This document shows, piece after piece, positions 36,201 through 49,500 of a stretch of DNA of 64,000 nucleotides. Numbering within the stretch: position 1 is the first letter of the stretch; each line of letters opens with the position of its first letter. The stretch is from assembly GCA_000729835.1 (NCBI GenBank), contig JFHB01000163.1:1-64000 (forward strand). Direction: 5' to 3'. The position numbers were made by a program, and so were the translations under genes. Source of the stretch: Atkinsonella hypoxylon. Lineage: Eukaryota > Ascomycota > Sordariomycetes > Hypocreales > Clavicipitaceae. The notes beneath the pieces were generated by a model, which was not told the origin of the DNA, did no database searches, and saw only the letters and a list, made by a program, of their open reading frames with translations.

Positions 36201-39200
36201 GAGCTATTTATTAGCAGTAGAAGTCCACTATTTCTCTAGATTAAGCCTAAACTTCTTAATATAATCCCTAGAAATAGTCTTATTAAGCACTATACTATTT
36301 AGGGTCTCTAAACAGTAGGCACTAGTAACTTTTACTTAGCTATATACTTTAAAAGGACTATTTTATTATATTACTAACTTCTTCTTTATTAATATATCTA
36401 TAACCCTTTATATATTATATATAAAGACTAAATCTTTTAAGACTAATTAATCTTTCTTCTTTTACAATAATACCTTTTAGTTTTAGTTTATTTAATTAGC
36501 TAAGTATTGCCTAAATATAAAGACTTTTACGTAAGCCTTCTAGATATTTACTTCCTTTTATTCTAGCATTTTAACTCTTACTTTAAAGAGATTCTACATT
36601 ATTATAACTTCTAACTAATTAATTAACCTTTAAGTAGGAAATTTAACTTTTAAAGGAAGAATAAGCTTTTAACTATAAATTAAATAGAAAGTAGATTTAC
36701 TGTATAACGCTTATACAGCTATATAGTTTGCTAATAGTGCTTTATTTAGTAATTTAAACTACTTTCTATTAGAACCTTCTATCTTTAAAAGAGTAAATAT
36801 AAGCATTTAATAACTAGCTTTAATAGGTAAATTAGCTTTTAAATTGTACACTAATGTCTTAATCCCTTTAATTCTAATAGCTTTAACTGCTTTTTTAAGA
36901 TTTCTATATATTTCTAGCTCTCTATTAAAAACTAGAAATTAGAAGACTTTAAATTATATAATTAGTTTTATTAAGAACTTCTAAATAGCTATAATATTAA
37001 TATACTATATAAAGTGTACTTCTATCTATTTAGTAAGGTTATATCTTACTTCTAGAAGGTACTTAAAACTATAATTAAGTAGTATATATTAGGTGTTAAT
37101 ATATATTTTACTTATTAGGTTGCCTAAAGCTACTAGTATTAATAATTCTCTAGGCCTCTAAGAAGCAAACTTTTAGTATACCTTATAACAGGAAATTATT
37201 ACTTAAACTATATTCTAGAGTTCTTTCTAAAAGTACTTAATTCTAGCTGCTTAAAATATAACTTCTATACCTTTATAACCTATTTACTTATATAAAGCCT
37301 TAATAATCTTCTTCTGTTGTATTAGGTCTTTAATAACTAAGGTAGAACCCTTTATTATACTAGTTAGTCTTTTCTATAATAGGCCTTTATCTAAGAAGTA
37401 TTACTTAGTACTTATATAAAGTTACTTATACTTACTCTTATTTAGATTAAATAGTCTTTATAACATTAAAAGGAAATCTATAATTTATTAAGTCCTAGAA
37501 GTATAGTATACTCTATTGTGTAGCTAGATCTTATTAACGTTAAGCTATAAGTTAATAAAATCTTTAATATTCTCTTTAGCTGCTTAATTTAATATATTAA
37601 AAGGCCTACCTTCTTTATATAATAAAGTATTAGCTATTTTATTCTTTTCTCCTAGAATATATCTAGCTGTAAAATTAAACAGTATAATATAACTAATCTA
37701 TTGTATAATAAGTGCGCCTAGAACGTTATTAATAGCGCTATTAAGCTAATATATAAGTACCTAAGAATTAGTCTTTAGAGTAAAGGGAACTCTATAGAGA
37801 TAAATTTATAGCCTTCTTAATGTATAGATAATAGCTCTATATTTCTACTTTATTCTATTATACTTAATTTCTAAATTACTCTAATATTTACTTTTATATT
37901 ATATAGAGTGTTATTACCTATTAATAATTTACATTAAAACTGCTCTTTATTCTTTTAAGCTTATATTAACTATTAATATAATTTCCTTAGCGTTTAGGCT
38001 AAGATTAATTATTATAAGAACTAGTGTAGTTATTATTATATACTTAAGGACCTCTATAGCGTTCTTCTAGTTTAGTTCTTAAGTTTACTTAGCACTCTTT
38101 TTAAGTAAAATTATAAAAGGCTTAGCTTTTATAAAGTAATACTATACCTAGATATAATAATAGCCTATAAGCTTAAAAAAGAATTTAACCTTAAAAATAT
38201 TCTTATACTCTATTTACTCTAGAATCTTTATTACTTTTGCTTCTAAAGGTTTTTTTCTATTAGTGCTATATATAAATCTAATAATCTCTATAGTCTTTTA
38301 GTATAGCTTTAATTTTACAGTAGATATAGTATAACTAGCTAGCTTAATATTAATAAGAACTTTATTAATATTAATTAAATATTCTATAATATATCTTTAT
38401 ATATTAAGTAACACTTTCTCTTTATTATATATAGTAGTAGGGCCTTTTACTGTAATATTATTTAAGAAAGGCTTATAAGTGTAAGGAATTAGGTTAAAAA
38501 GAACTCTTTTTACTATTTAAATAAATTAAGTAATAGAGTTAGTTGCTCCTTAAGGAAGTATATAAAGTTATAGAAGTTCTATTACTATTAAAATTGTTAT
38601 TAAGTCTCTACTTTTCTCTATAAGCAGTACTTAGTTATAGCTTAATAGTAAATTAATAACTAAAAGTATTTTATATATTCTAAATTCTTTACTAAAAGCC
38701 TTTACTCCTTCTAGAATATAGGCATTCTATATTATAATCTTATTATAAGCTGTTATAGATAGCACTAGCTATATCCCTTTATCCTTCTTTATTACTAAAA
38801 AGTAAGGGTTTCTATAAGATCTATAACTCTCTTCTAATAATCTATACTAAAGCTTCTTTTTTAATAAATTAATTAGTCTCCTTTATAGACTAATAAGTAT
38901 TAGTATTAACTTTACTTTCTAAGCTCTATAAGTAATAGTATAGATAACTTAAGGCAGTATAACTAGAGAATTAATCTTTCTACACTCTAATAAGTTCTAC
39001 GCTAGTGCTGCCTTTTAGTTATAGAGAATTTCCTTAAAAATATTAACTTCTTTTACTATTAAATGTTTTTATACTTATTTAACTATTTAATTTAAGCGCT
39101 TTTTTATTATTTAGAATCCTTAGGGTTTTTTACTAAATCTTTCTATAATATATTTAGTGTATTTTCTTAATTTATTTAAGTATACTTTTACCTCTTTCTA

Positions 39201-40100
39201 CTTCTTCTATTTCTACTTAAGGTCTCTATTAAGTATAGACTTATCTAAAAGAATATTGTCTTTTAGTAAAATCTTATTAGCTTTCTACTTATATAATGTA
39301 TTTACCTTTAGATTAATTAGTTATAATTGCCTTAAGGGCTAAATCTTCTCTATAGCCTCTTTAAGTTAGCTTCTATACTAATTAGCTATTCTCTTTATTA
39401 TAAGGTTAATAATAGCTATACCTTTATTCTCTATTATAGGCACTAACTCCTTATTATTATCTAACTTAGCTTTAAGACTCTCTTTAACTATTTAATTATA
39501 AACTAAATCCTTAAATAACTTATTAATTAAGATTAAATTAACGCTAGTAGCTATTACTTTATCTATTATAGTCTTCTATTTAACACTTTTAGTAACCCTT
39601 AAGATTAATATAATATTACTAAAATAGCACTTTAAGAGAAGCTTACCTCCTTTATTACTGTACTTAAAGGTAACTTTAGCTATATATATAAAAGGCATTT
39701 TAAGGATTAATTATATATATAAAGACTTTAGTGTAATATAAAAGTAAATTAGCATTTAAATGTTTCTAAGGTATAGCTTTATTATTACCTCTTCTAATAT
39801 TATAAGCTTATATAACGTAAAAGATATAGTAGTAGTCTTTTACTTTATTAAAGTTATTTTTAAATTAAGCTCTTTAATAAGGTCCTTAGTAATAATATTC
39901 CCTTATAAACTATAATCTATAAGACTATTAATAAGTAAAGAGTTTAAGCTTTTAAGTTATACTTAAAGGTAAAGTAAGTTCTATAAATAGCTTATAATTA
40001 CTTTTAGTTTTAAGATACTATTTAATTCTCTAATATAAAGCGTATTTATCTATAGGTTTATAATAGACTTTTTCTCTTTAATATAATTTCCTATATATTC
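36200..40100 (-). pseudogene. gypsy pol pseudogene of X1 (protease, RT, RNase H, integrase)
   Basis: Minus-strand pol. The protease remnant at about 39870-39980 reads ...LINSLIDYSLQGNIIT, matching a LIDSGA-type site after transitions. RT begins near 38830 with NPYFLVIKKDKG, and the catalytic box at 38457-38468 reads Phe-Leu-Asn-Asn for FLDD, followed by VKGP, typical of one fungal gypsy group. RNase H lies at about 37700-38200. The integrase zinc-binding region is near 37130-37300 (VGYKGIE, with His to Tyr), the core at about 36750-37060, and the C-terminal part at 36230-36660 ends like the GDLVxVYD ... LGPF.V ... LKKF tail of the family. The frame is full of stops and both RT Asp are lost. 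Ends are approximate. Confidence 0.83.
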
Positions 40101-42400
40101 TTATATAACGTTCTATAAATCCTTCTAAATACTACTAAGCAGTTATTTTATATATTTATTAGTAATATCTTCCTTATTATCTTCTACTACCTCTTTAACT
40201 ATAGTAAATATTATTTTAATAATATTAATTAATTAATCTTTCTACTTCTTAACTCTTTACCTCTTCCTTAAGATAGAATATAGAGGTATAACTTTAGTAC
40301 TTATTCTATTAATATAATAGACTTTATTAATACTATTTACTTACATTAGGCATTTATTCTCTATTGCTTCTATAAGTATAAGCATTAGTTAGTATAGGTC
40401 TTATAAGCTAACTTTAATCTTCTTCTAAAAAATATCTTTAAATAATTATATAAAAAGCTATACTTTTATATCTATAGAGCTATTTTCTTTAGCTTTCTTT
40501 TCTTTCCTTTTTACTTAGTTTTTTAAAGCTTCTTTTTACTTAATAGAGCGTTATATCTCTATAGTATAGACTCTAAAGAGCTAAGCTATAATTCTCTCCT
40601 TAATTAGTATATAAAGAGTTCTTTTAGGTTTATATTCCTTTATCTTAAACGTTAAAGTTGCTATAGTACTATTAGTAAAGTCCCTCTTAAGAATAGCTTC
40701 TAGTAGGATATATATTAAGTAATAATTAGAAATATTAATCTTATTAAAGATTTAATCTAATGTCTCTCTCTCTTTTTTATTAAGCTTTTAATAGTTTAAT
40801 GTTTTTTTACTAAATTTCTTAACTTAAGAACAATACTATTTTGCAATATAGTAGTTAAAATAATTAACTTAGAACACTATAAGCCTATAAAGATAACTTT
40901 CTATACTAAGGAAGCTTTATATAAGAATAAGTAGCACTAGATTATTTAATTCTACTGTTAAGATGCTTACTCTTTAATTATACTTTATAAAGTTAATCTT
41001 ATTATTATACTAGTAAAACTAGCATTAATCTATATAATAACCTTCCTTACTACAGTAATAGTAGTAATACTGCCTTATATAGCTTTTAGTTATATAGGTT
41101 CTAAAGCTTTAAGTATTATTATATATATTAATAGCGTTAATATATATATTCTACCTTTCCTTCTTTTTCTTTCTAAATTTCTTTTTAAAAAGCTTTATAA
41201 TATCTATCTTTAAAACTACTTACTTTATAAGTATAATCTTTATATCTTTAAACTTCTAGGTTAAATTATTTATTTAATCTTTTACTTCTAAAATAAGCTA
41301 TATAATTTCCTTAGCCTTATAACTAAAATTACTTATACTATAATACTTAGGACTTCTTCTGCCTAAAGGTATATAAAGGTAGTCTCTTCTATTATTATAG
41401 AGTTTAGAATTATAGTCTTTTAGCTCTATTCTAGCTTATATATACTAGCTAAGCTGCTCTAATAACTCTTTATAGAGTATTACAATAAACTTAGCTCTAG
41501 TAACTTTTATTTAATCTATAAAGCTAGTAAGTATAGTATTTAGTAAGGCCTTATAAATATAATTAAACTAAGAGGTTATACTACACTATATATAGAGCTT
41601 AGCGCTAATTATAGTAGCTTAATGCTCTTAAAGCTAATAGAGAGTGTTTTTTATAGTTCTTAAATAGTTTCTCTTTAGGTCTTTAAACTTCTTATTAGCT
41701 TACTCCTTTTAATCCTAAGAAGTAGCTTTATACTAAAGTAAAAGCTACTCTTTAGCTTCTTTCTAATTATATAAGGTATAAATAACCTTTATATACTTAT
41801 AGATTAATAGGTTAATATAGTAAATAAATATCTTTTATTAGTTTTCCTTTAGAATAAATAAGGTTTTTATTTTTAGCTTAAAGCTAGTTAAGTAATTAAG
41901 AATATTTTCTCCTTTAAATTAATATATATTAAACTTCTTATTAAAGGTAGCTTAAGCTTACTGCTTTTTAATAGCTTTACCTATAGCTTTAGTAAGAGCC
42001 TTATAAGGTATAGCTATAGTGCTGCTAGTACTAGCCTTTTTATCTTAAGTATTTAATTCTATTATAACCTTAGGTTTTAAAATAACTTTTTTAGAAGATT
42101 TACTAAATTAGCTAGAGCTAGTATTAGCTACTTTAGATATAAAGCTTATACTTTTCTTTAAAGAATATAGAATATTAAACTTATATAAATAACTAGTAAA
42201 ATAGCTTAATATAGAAGGTAGGTGTAAAAAGAATAATTAATCTTACTTAGTAAAAAGAGTATAATATATATAATTCTCTATATTAGCTATACTTTTAATA
42301 CTTTTACCTTTTACTTCTATAGTTATATAAGCTTCTAACGCTAAAATATAAAGGCTAAGAACTTAATTACTAATAATAGTAAATATAAAGATAACTACTA
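40101..42400 (-). pseudogene. presumed gag region of X1
   Basis: About 2.3 kb upstream of the protease remnant on the minus strand, where gag is expected. The sequence is so mutated that I cannot mark a start codon, capsid motifs or a zinc knuckle. It is assigned by position only. A 61-codon open stretch on the plus strand at 39157-39342 lies opposite pol and has no support as a gene. Confidence 0.45.
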
Positions 42401-42812
42401 AGATAAAGATAAAAGAGAAATTTTTCTCTATAATTAAATAATTATAACGTTTAAAGGACCTAAAAACTTCCTTTTTACTGTATTAAGGCTATCTTAGCTA
42501 AGAGCAAAATAGAGGTTAAATAGGCTAGCTAGTATTTACAATATAGTAATTGTCTTTAACTAGGCTTAGCTCTTTTTAGCTTAAAAAAGCTATAGAAATT
42601 TTCTTTCCTTTTTAATTAAATAATCCCTTATAATATAGAGCTTTTATCTCTATAATTTCCTTTTTTCTTATATTAGTAATATTTAAGCTAAAGTGCTCTT
42701 CTATCTTTAATACTTAGCAGCTTTTTCTTCTTTCTTCTAGGATCTCTATAAAAAACCTCCTAATTATATAATACACTTTAATTAGAATAAGTCTCTAGTA
42801 AAGCCTCTATTT
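42401..42812 (-). other. 5' leader of X1
   Basis: Sequence between the presumed gag and the 5' LTR. No frame or clear primer site can be read after mutation. Confidence 0.45.
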
Positions 42813-43296
42813 TTATTAACTTAAAACTAAACCCCTAAATAACTATATAGCTTATACTAAAGTAGGTAATAATATAGTGTATATTAAGATTAAAAAGGAT
42901 TAGTAAAGAGCAAGATATTTGTTAGTATATACTATTAAGCAATAGTAGGTAAGAAGATTAAATAGTTAGAAAAGGCAGAAATAAAATATTAATTGTAGCT
43001 TAGAAGATATATACGCCTAAAAGGAGCTAAATGTATTAAAGAGTTAAAGAAAGTGTTACTAGCAGTAAAGTAATGTCTCTTAAGCGTTAAGTGTTGTAAA
43101 TTAAAGCAGGCTAAAAGATATTAATTAATTAAAAGAGCAAAAGCCCAAAAAGAATTAGTAGAAGCTGCTTGCGCGCTTCCTTGCTTAAACTATCTAGATG
43201 TTTAGGCGATGCGCACTCTTATAGAGAAAAATCTGTATGTAGCATCCCTTGTAAAGCTAATATAAGAGCGCAAGGGGGTAACCCTGCCGCGACACA
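42813..43296 (-). repeat. LTR of X1 (5' LTR in element orientation)
   Basis: 484 bases matching 31557-32040. Here the inward (left) part is mutated and the outer (right) ~150 bases are spared, with GCGCGC, GATGCGC and CCGCGACACA intact. In element orientation it begins TGTGTCGCGGCAGGG. Flank: CTAGTT. Confidence 0.92.
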
Positions 43297-44911
43297 CTAG
43301 TTAGATTTATCTTTAAACGTTGTTATATAGGCATATTCCTTGTTATTCTGCGGTAGGCCCTATTGTTAGAAACGTTAGGGCTGCTAAGAATACTGCAGCT
43401 CTAGCTAATAATTCTAGCTAGCCCCTAAATCCTAGTTCTACTAAGGCTGGGGCTGCTGCTCTCTTAGCAGCTAATTCTCTTAGTTTTGCAGTAGGTACTA
43501 AGGACGATTATTCTAGTAATTTTTATAGAATAGAGGTTAGAACTAAAATTAACTGTTGCTCTTATTCTAGTTTGCCTAGTTACCTTAGGCTGCCTTATTG
43601 TTTTTAAAGTTCTTACTATTAGATTTACTCTAAGTGTAGTAGGCATTAGTACCTTCTTTATAGTCTCTTAATTTTTATTGTTTTTCTAAATCCTTAAGGC
43701 ATTCTTATAGATCCTTAACCTTATTATTTACTATAGTAATATATATAGATCTTAGGTCTTTTGCTATTAGAATTAGGTATAGCTATTATAATCCTAAGTA
43801 TAGCTTATAATAGAGTCTTAAAAGAAGCTAAAGATTAGTAGTTTTACTATTTATATAGGTATATTAGAATACTTTAGAGGTAAATTCCCTAAATAATTTT
43901 TCTTTAATTATATTTTACTCTATAAACTTAGCTAAATTTAGCTATATTATTGCATTCTAGATCTATATAGTAAATTCTTTATAAATAGCAGTATAAATAG
44001 AGTTTAAACTGCTAAAAATAGCTGTTTTTTTATAGTAATCTAGATGCTGCCTATACTATATTAATGTATTCCCTTTAAAGAGAGTTTAGAGCTTAATATA
44101 AATAGCTTCTTAGGCGTTAATTGCACTATAGCTATAGTAGTCTTTAACAGCTTAGATCTATAGCTCTATATTGTAGAAAATAGTGTACTTTCCTTTATAT
44201 AAAATTAGCTTATAGATATTTCTATTATTAAAGGGTTTAAAGTAACTAATATTAGTAATCTTCTATATAGAATCTATCTATTCCTTAGGGGTTTAGAGCT
44301 ATATATTGCCTTAGTTATTCTATTCCTAACGTAGATTTAGCCTCTTATCTACTAGATTTAGCTAGAGATTATTGTTTCTAATATAGTATAGTGCCTATTA
44401 ATTTATATACTAATATTTAAAGTTACTAGATACTTAATTCTAGTCTTTTTTAGTATCTTAGCTCTTCTTAGCCTTACTATTGTAGTATTGCTTTAATAGA
44501 TTCTTTAGAAATTACAGTAGCTTTTATCCTTTTAGAAAAGTACTAGAGTATCTAGAGTATCTCTACATTATATAGTTTCCTTTACCTAGAGGTTGCTTTT
44601 AATCTTACTTCTAGTTTTAGTTGTCTTTTAGGGGTAAGTAAGGATTAGAAGCCCTTTGCCTATAATCCTTAGGCTAGGAGCCTTATTAGGTATAGTATTG
44701 TTTATTGTATTTATCCTAAGGCTTAGGTGTAGTCTCTATCTTCTAGGCTAAGTATTGTTGCTCTACCTAAAGAGCAGCGATTTTATTGTTTAATTCTCTC
44801 TATAATCCGCTGATTTTATTAATTAATTCTCCTTTAATTCCACTAATTTACCTGCTAATTTCTGCAGAAAAACCTGCAAGCTATTCTAGTAAGGGGTTCC
44901 CTTTTCTAAGT
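43297..44911 (-). pseudogene. gag side of gypsy element Y, right of X1
   Basis: Continuation of Y beyond X1. By position it holds gag and 5' leader on the minus strand; a 60-codon minus-strand open stretch at 43464-43646 is the longest frame, Arg/Thr/Lys-rich, without a motif I can name. The first ~200 bases (43297-43500) are less mutated than the rest. No LTR of Y can be seen before C4 begins at 44912, so Y seems truncated here too, or its LTR is unrecognisable. The assignment rests on the junction and orientation. Confidence 0.6.
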
Positions 44912-45617
44912 TGTTAAAAATAAGCTACCCTGTATAGCCTATTTTTATGCTTGCTAGTTGCCTGTTAGTTGCTCTATCACGTGACCCTAACTAGGTCTTG
45001 TTACGTTGATTTTTGGTAGAGATATTGCTGTTACTAGATGCGAAACATCTAGAATCGACTAAGGCAAAGTTGCCTAACCTATAGTCAACTTTAACTGCGA
45101 TTTTCTCCACAACTAGCAATAGTAGAAATTTAAGAAGTATACTATTTAAAAGCTAAGAATTAGGGCTATCTAATAGTATAATTGTTAGATAGAGTTGCTT
45201 ATAAGAGTTGCTTGTTATTAGTAGAATTTATTAAATTGTGCACGTAGACGTCTCGTTTGTATAGCTGTAAGTTAATTTTTTTGTTTTTATATAGTAAATC
45301 TTTTTGCAGAAATTATAAAGTAGCCTACAAGCCCCTTCTAGCGACCACGGCCCGCTAATATAGTTAAAGGGTCTATAAGGGACTAGAAAGATTTAAGATC
45401 CTACCCTTACTGTTCGTTACAGCGCTCTTAATATAAGATACCACTATTATTATAGTTATCTACTGCCTCTACGTGATCTATACTATACACTACAGCTTAA
45501 TTTAGGCCGCTGCTGCTTCTACTATATAATAATTGCTAGAAGCAATTACAGGTGCTAAATCTAAGAGACCACTACCCTCTTAGATATCTAGTTCTGTAAT
45601 CCCTATTATTTTCAACA
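44912..45617 (+). repeat. copia 5' LTR of C4
   Basis: 706 bases, beginning TGTTAAAAATAAGC and ending TTTTCAACA. It holds three perfect inverted repeats: C at 45034-45052 (stem CTAGATG/CATCTAG), B at 45531-45547 (stem AATTGCT/AGCAATT) and A at 45561-45583 (stem CTAAGAG/CTCTTAG). All three recur in the other six LTRs of the window with changes mainly in the loops. Hairpins A and B lie close to the 3' end, where R/U5 RNA would fold. Confidence 0.94.
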
Positions 45618-45637
45618 GGTTATAAGCCCGGAAGACC
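45618..45637 (+). promoter_or_regulatory. copia primer binding site (half-tRNA type)
   Basis: GGTTATAAGCCCGGAAGACC directly after the LTR CA. Its complement contains GGGCTTATAACC, one transition from the GGGCTCATAACC of an initiator tRNA-Met anticodon arm, and it resembles the GGTTATGGGCCC primer site of Drosophila copia. This suggests priming by an internally cut initiator tRNA-Met rather than by a tRNA 3' end. The tRNA identity is an inference. Confidence 0.65.
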
Positions 45638-46570
45638 TATCTGCAAGCTGTTAGCCCGCTAAAAATCTACTATTGTGTACTGTATTACCCACTAGAAGCT
45701 ATATTAAGACCTGCGCTAGCAGCTATTGCTGCTAAAAATTAGTAGCTTGCTGGAAGCTATTAATACCTACTGCACATATATCGCTAGCCACTATACTGGT
45801 GTTTTCATTCTGCCCACCCTGTGCCTCCTGCACTCTATACACCCTATATATACACACTTTTAAAGCTATTCTTAATAGCTAGGTTCTATTGTTGCGCAAC
45901 ATTAAAATATATATATCTGCACACATTACATTTGCACTATAAATTGTTTTATTAGGCACTACCTAATTAATTATTTCTATCAAGAAATAAGCTTAGCGCT
46001 GCACTACATTACTTGTTGTTGTTGTTATATTATGCACCCTATGCACCCTTGTTAGTAGCTATACTACAATTTGTAGTGCACACCTAACAGCTCTTGTTGC
46101 GGATATTCCTGTGTTTTCGGTCGCAGAATTAATTTATATAGTAATCCTACTAGTTAGGATTTTAAAGTAGGAATTAGCTGAATATCCCTAAATTAGCTGT
46201 GCCTAGGTCTCCACTAATTTGTTAGAACCTAATTAGAGAAGAATCTCCTGAATTTTTTGGCTAAAAAGGCTGGGACCTATGTTTTGTGCCCCTCGCGACT
46301 GCTTGTTAATCTAGTCTGCTATATAAATTGTATGTGCATATAGATTGCAATACAACGCAGCCTTTAGAGCCCGTTATACCTATTACAAAAGAAATTAGAG
46401 AAAAATCTTAGTATAATTTCTAAAGATATAGGGCACTTCTAGGCCTATAATAGAGCAATCTATTAATATCTAGTAGAAGTTATTACTGTTATTTACTACT
46501 ATTTCCACTGTAATTTGGCTATAATTAGCTATAAAAGAGCGTTAAATTAGCTACTTTTTAAACCCTTAAA
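45638..46570 (+). other. copia 5' leader of C4
   Basis: 933 bases between primer site and gag, without a supported gene. It holds the complement-orientation GTGCA-rich motifs near 45827-45850 and 46035-46050 and the palindrome CTACAATTTGTAG near 46064. Confidence 0.65.
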
Positions 46571-49500
46571 ATAGCACTAAAAGGAACAGGCAAAGGAAAG
46601 AGCATAAGCCCTAAACGGGGTAGTAGTTCTAGTACACTAGCTAATCTAGCTGCTGCTACTAGCTTTCCTAGTCTAGTAAGGTCCCCCCCTTAGCTAGTAG
46701 ATTTCTCTTCTAATAAAGAAGATTATACAGCTAAGAAGGCTCTAAAAGAAGCTAGATTAGCTTCTAAAAGAGTAGTGTAAGTCTATAATGTTTAAGCTAA
46801 TCTAAAAGCTTAAATAGATAAGCAACAAGAGACCCTAAATAGATTTATTAGGTATAGTAAAGCAAAACAAAGCTAAAATAAAGGTAATATAGCTGATTTA
46901 CTAAGTAAATTAGATACTATAATTACATCTATAGGTAATCTCTCTATAGAGTCTCTCTCTAAGGTAGTAGATCCTATTACTTCTAAAAGAGCTTCTAAAG
47001 TCTCTTTTAAAGCCTCTAAACTTTCTAGTTCCTCTAATAGTGCTACTTTTCTGCTTGCTTTTAATAAAGGCACTATAAAAGAGTTAAATAAGAAGGTCCA
47101 CTCTATTCTAGAGGCTGCTAAGCTAAAAGGCCCTAAAAATTTTAAATAGTAGAAGCAAGCTTTAACTATTCAATTTAGGGCACTAGGATTCCCTTAATTT
47201 ATTAATAATCCTAGTATAGCTAGTACATTAGTAGATTTAGAGCAAGCTATTATCCTTATAATTATAAGAGATAGTTGCTAATCTGGACCTTAAGCTACTA
47301 TAAGCTGGCATAAGTCCCCTGTAGATGCCTATAACGTTCTAGTTAGGCAGTATTTGTAGAGTGCTGAAATACAACGTAGTACGCTATATGCTAGTTATTA
47401 CAACTTATTGTTTTCGAACTATAAGGGATCTTTAGAGGCCTTTAATGCTAAATTTAATAATTTACTAGCTAGATTACAGCTCTATAGTGTAGCTATCGAT
47501 CCTATTGACTAGGTAAATTATTATATTAATACTTTAAAGAAGACCTTCCCTAGCTAGGCTAAAAGGCAGCAATATTCTATTAGAGCTGCTAGAGCATAAG
47601 GTCTATCTGTAAAAATGCTGAATTTACAGTTCCTTATAGCTAACTTATTAGAAGAACAAAGAGATAAAAGCTCCTCTATATCTAAGGCTCTTAGTTATAA
47701 AGCTTCTAATTCTAATAGTTCTAATAATAAGGCTAATTAAGGAAAGAATCCTCCTAATCAGAAGAAGAATTCTAATTCTAATTCTAACGATTCTAATGCC
47801 TCTAAAGAAAAAGATTAAGATAAAGCCTCTAAGAATAAGAAGAAGTAGAAGGGCCGAAGAAGAAGTAACAAAAACTCTAGGAATAAGGATAGAGAAGCTG
47901 CTTTTGCTATAGGTTGTTATAACCTATCTACTAGCAACTAGGATACTATAGAATCTAATGATTCTAGCAGTTCTAGTAGTGATAATTCTTACGACTTAGA
48001 TATAGAATCTACTACTAGTGATACTAGTACTACTAGTAATAATACCCCTTCTTTTAATTACTCTAACGGAATAATTAAAAACTCCTTACTATACAATATA
48101 GGTTCTACCTGTTATATAGTTAACAATAAGGCATTTTTTAGGACTTTTAAGCCTATAAAAAAGGGTAAAACCGCGCCTATTGCTACTGGAGGAGGTCCTA
48201 TTTATCCTAAAGGACAGGGAACTACTGTATTCTAGGTACTAGTTAGTACAAATCCAGCTAAATACAGGCCTTTAGCTCTAAAAGATGCACTGTATTGCCT
48301 AGGTTTAGATACTAACCTAATTAGTAGTCTAAAGCACTATTTAATAGGGGGCACTCTCCTTAGAAATTAGCTATTTCTAGCTGATAGAAGCTGCTGTAGG
48401 CTTCTAAATCCTAAAAAGTATAGTTTCTTCTTACAGCTTAAGGGGCAAGAGACCCCTAGAGTGTGTAAAAACTACGCTAATCTCTCTTATATAGGATTTA
48501 CTAGTAATAGGTATAATAGCGGTTATAATACTAGTTATCCTATAGAGGTTTAAATCCCTTAACAGCCTAGTTTTAATCCAGAGGAATATAGCTGAATTAA
48601 GGAATTATCTGATTTTAAAGAAGATAATACTAATAACGATGCTATAGAGCTATTAGCCCTAGTTCCTAAACGGGCTCCTAGTTAGATTCCTTTTAATAAC
48701 AGGGATTTAGAAGGTCTAAATCCTAAGTTGCTGGATATTGGAGGAAATAGCCGTTTAGATCCCTTAAACGAGGCCCGTGGTTCTTAAGAGATCTAGCAAG
48801 ATAGGGAGCAACAGGAAGCTAGCTTTAATAATAATTCTAGTAGTAATTCTCCTACTACTACTTCTTCTTCCTATAAGAAGCTCCTAGAATTAGCTGCTAC
48901 TTAGCACGTTAGATTAAGGTATATAGAACTCCCTTTACTAAAGAAGACTGCTTCTATTACTAAAGGTATTCCTAATTTTATAAAAATTAAGGAAAAGGAT
49001 TTTAACTGCCTAGCTTGCAACTAAGCTAAAGCTGTTAGAAGACCTAGTAAGTATGCTATTTATAATCCCCCTAGATGTTTAGATATTATAGAGGGAGATA
49101 CCGTTAAAATAGAGCCTATACTGCACAATAAGAGGCCTCTAGTTCTTTTTCTAATTAATAGAAAATTACAGTATAAGTGGTCTTTTAATCTAGCTAATAA
49201 AGAGGGTTCTACTCTCTATAGCTGTATTAAAGGCTTCTTTAAGGAATTAAAAAACTAGTATAACTGCTACCCTAAACACCTTTATTTTAATAGTAGTACA
49301 GAAATTAATACTAGATTGTAAGCTTAGCTATCTTTAAAGGGTATTTGCTTTAGCACCTTTTGCCTCTATATTTACAAACAGAATAGGCTAATAGAGAGAG
49401 CTATAAGGGTACTTCTAGACCGTTTATATGCTACCCTACAGTAGTTACAATTACCTCTATATCTATAGTCTTACATCCTTCCTGCTATAGTGGATTTAGT

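Larger units (their letters stand above)
31557..43296 (-). mobile_element. Large Ty3/gypsy element X1 (11.7 kb) inserted in Y
   Basis: Bounded by 484-base direct repeats at 31557-32040 and 42813-43296. Gag-pol reads on the minus strand, so the right repeat is the 5' LTR. CTAGTT flanks the element on both sides, a likely target duplication (CTAGT). At 11,740 bases it is long for a gypsy element; the extra length is a 4 kb region between the end of pol and the 3' LTR which reads as coding on the opposite strand. A second copy, X2, starts at 53513. Confidence 0.92.

Noticed and set aside
39157..39342. 61-codon Phe/Tyr/Leu-rich frame on the plus strand
   Set aside because: It lies opposite the pol region of X1 and has a hydrophobic composition as expected from AT-rich mutated DNA. 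No second copy is available to test it.
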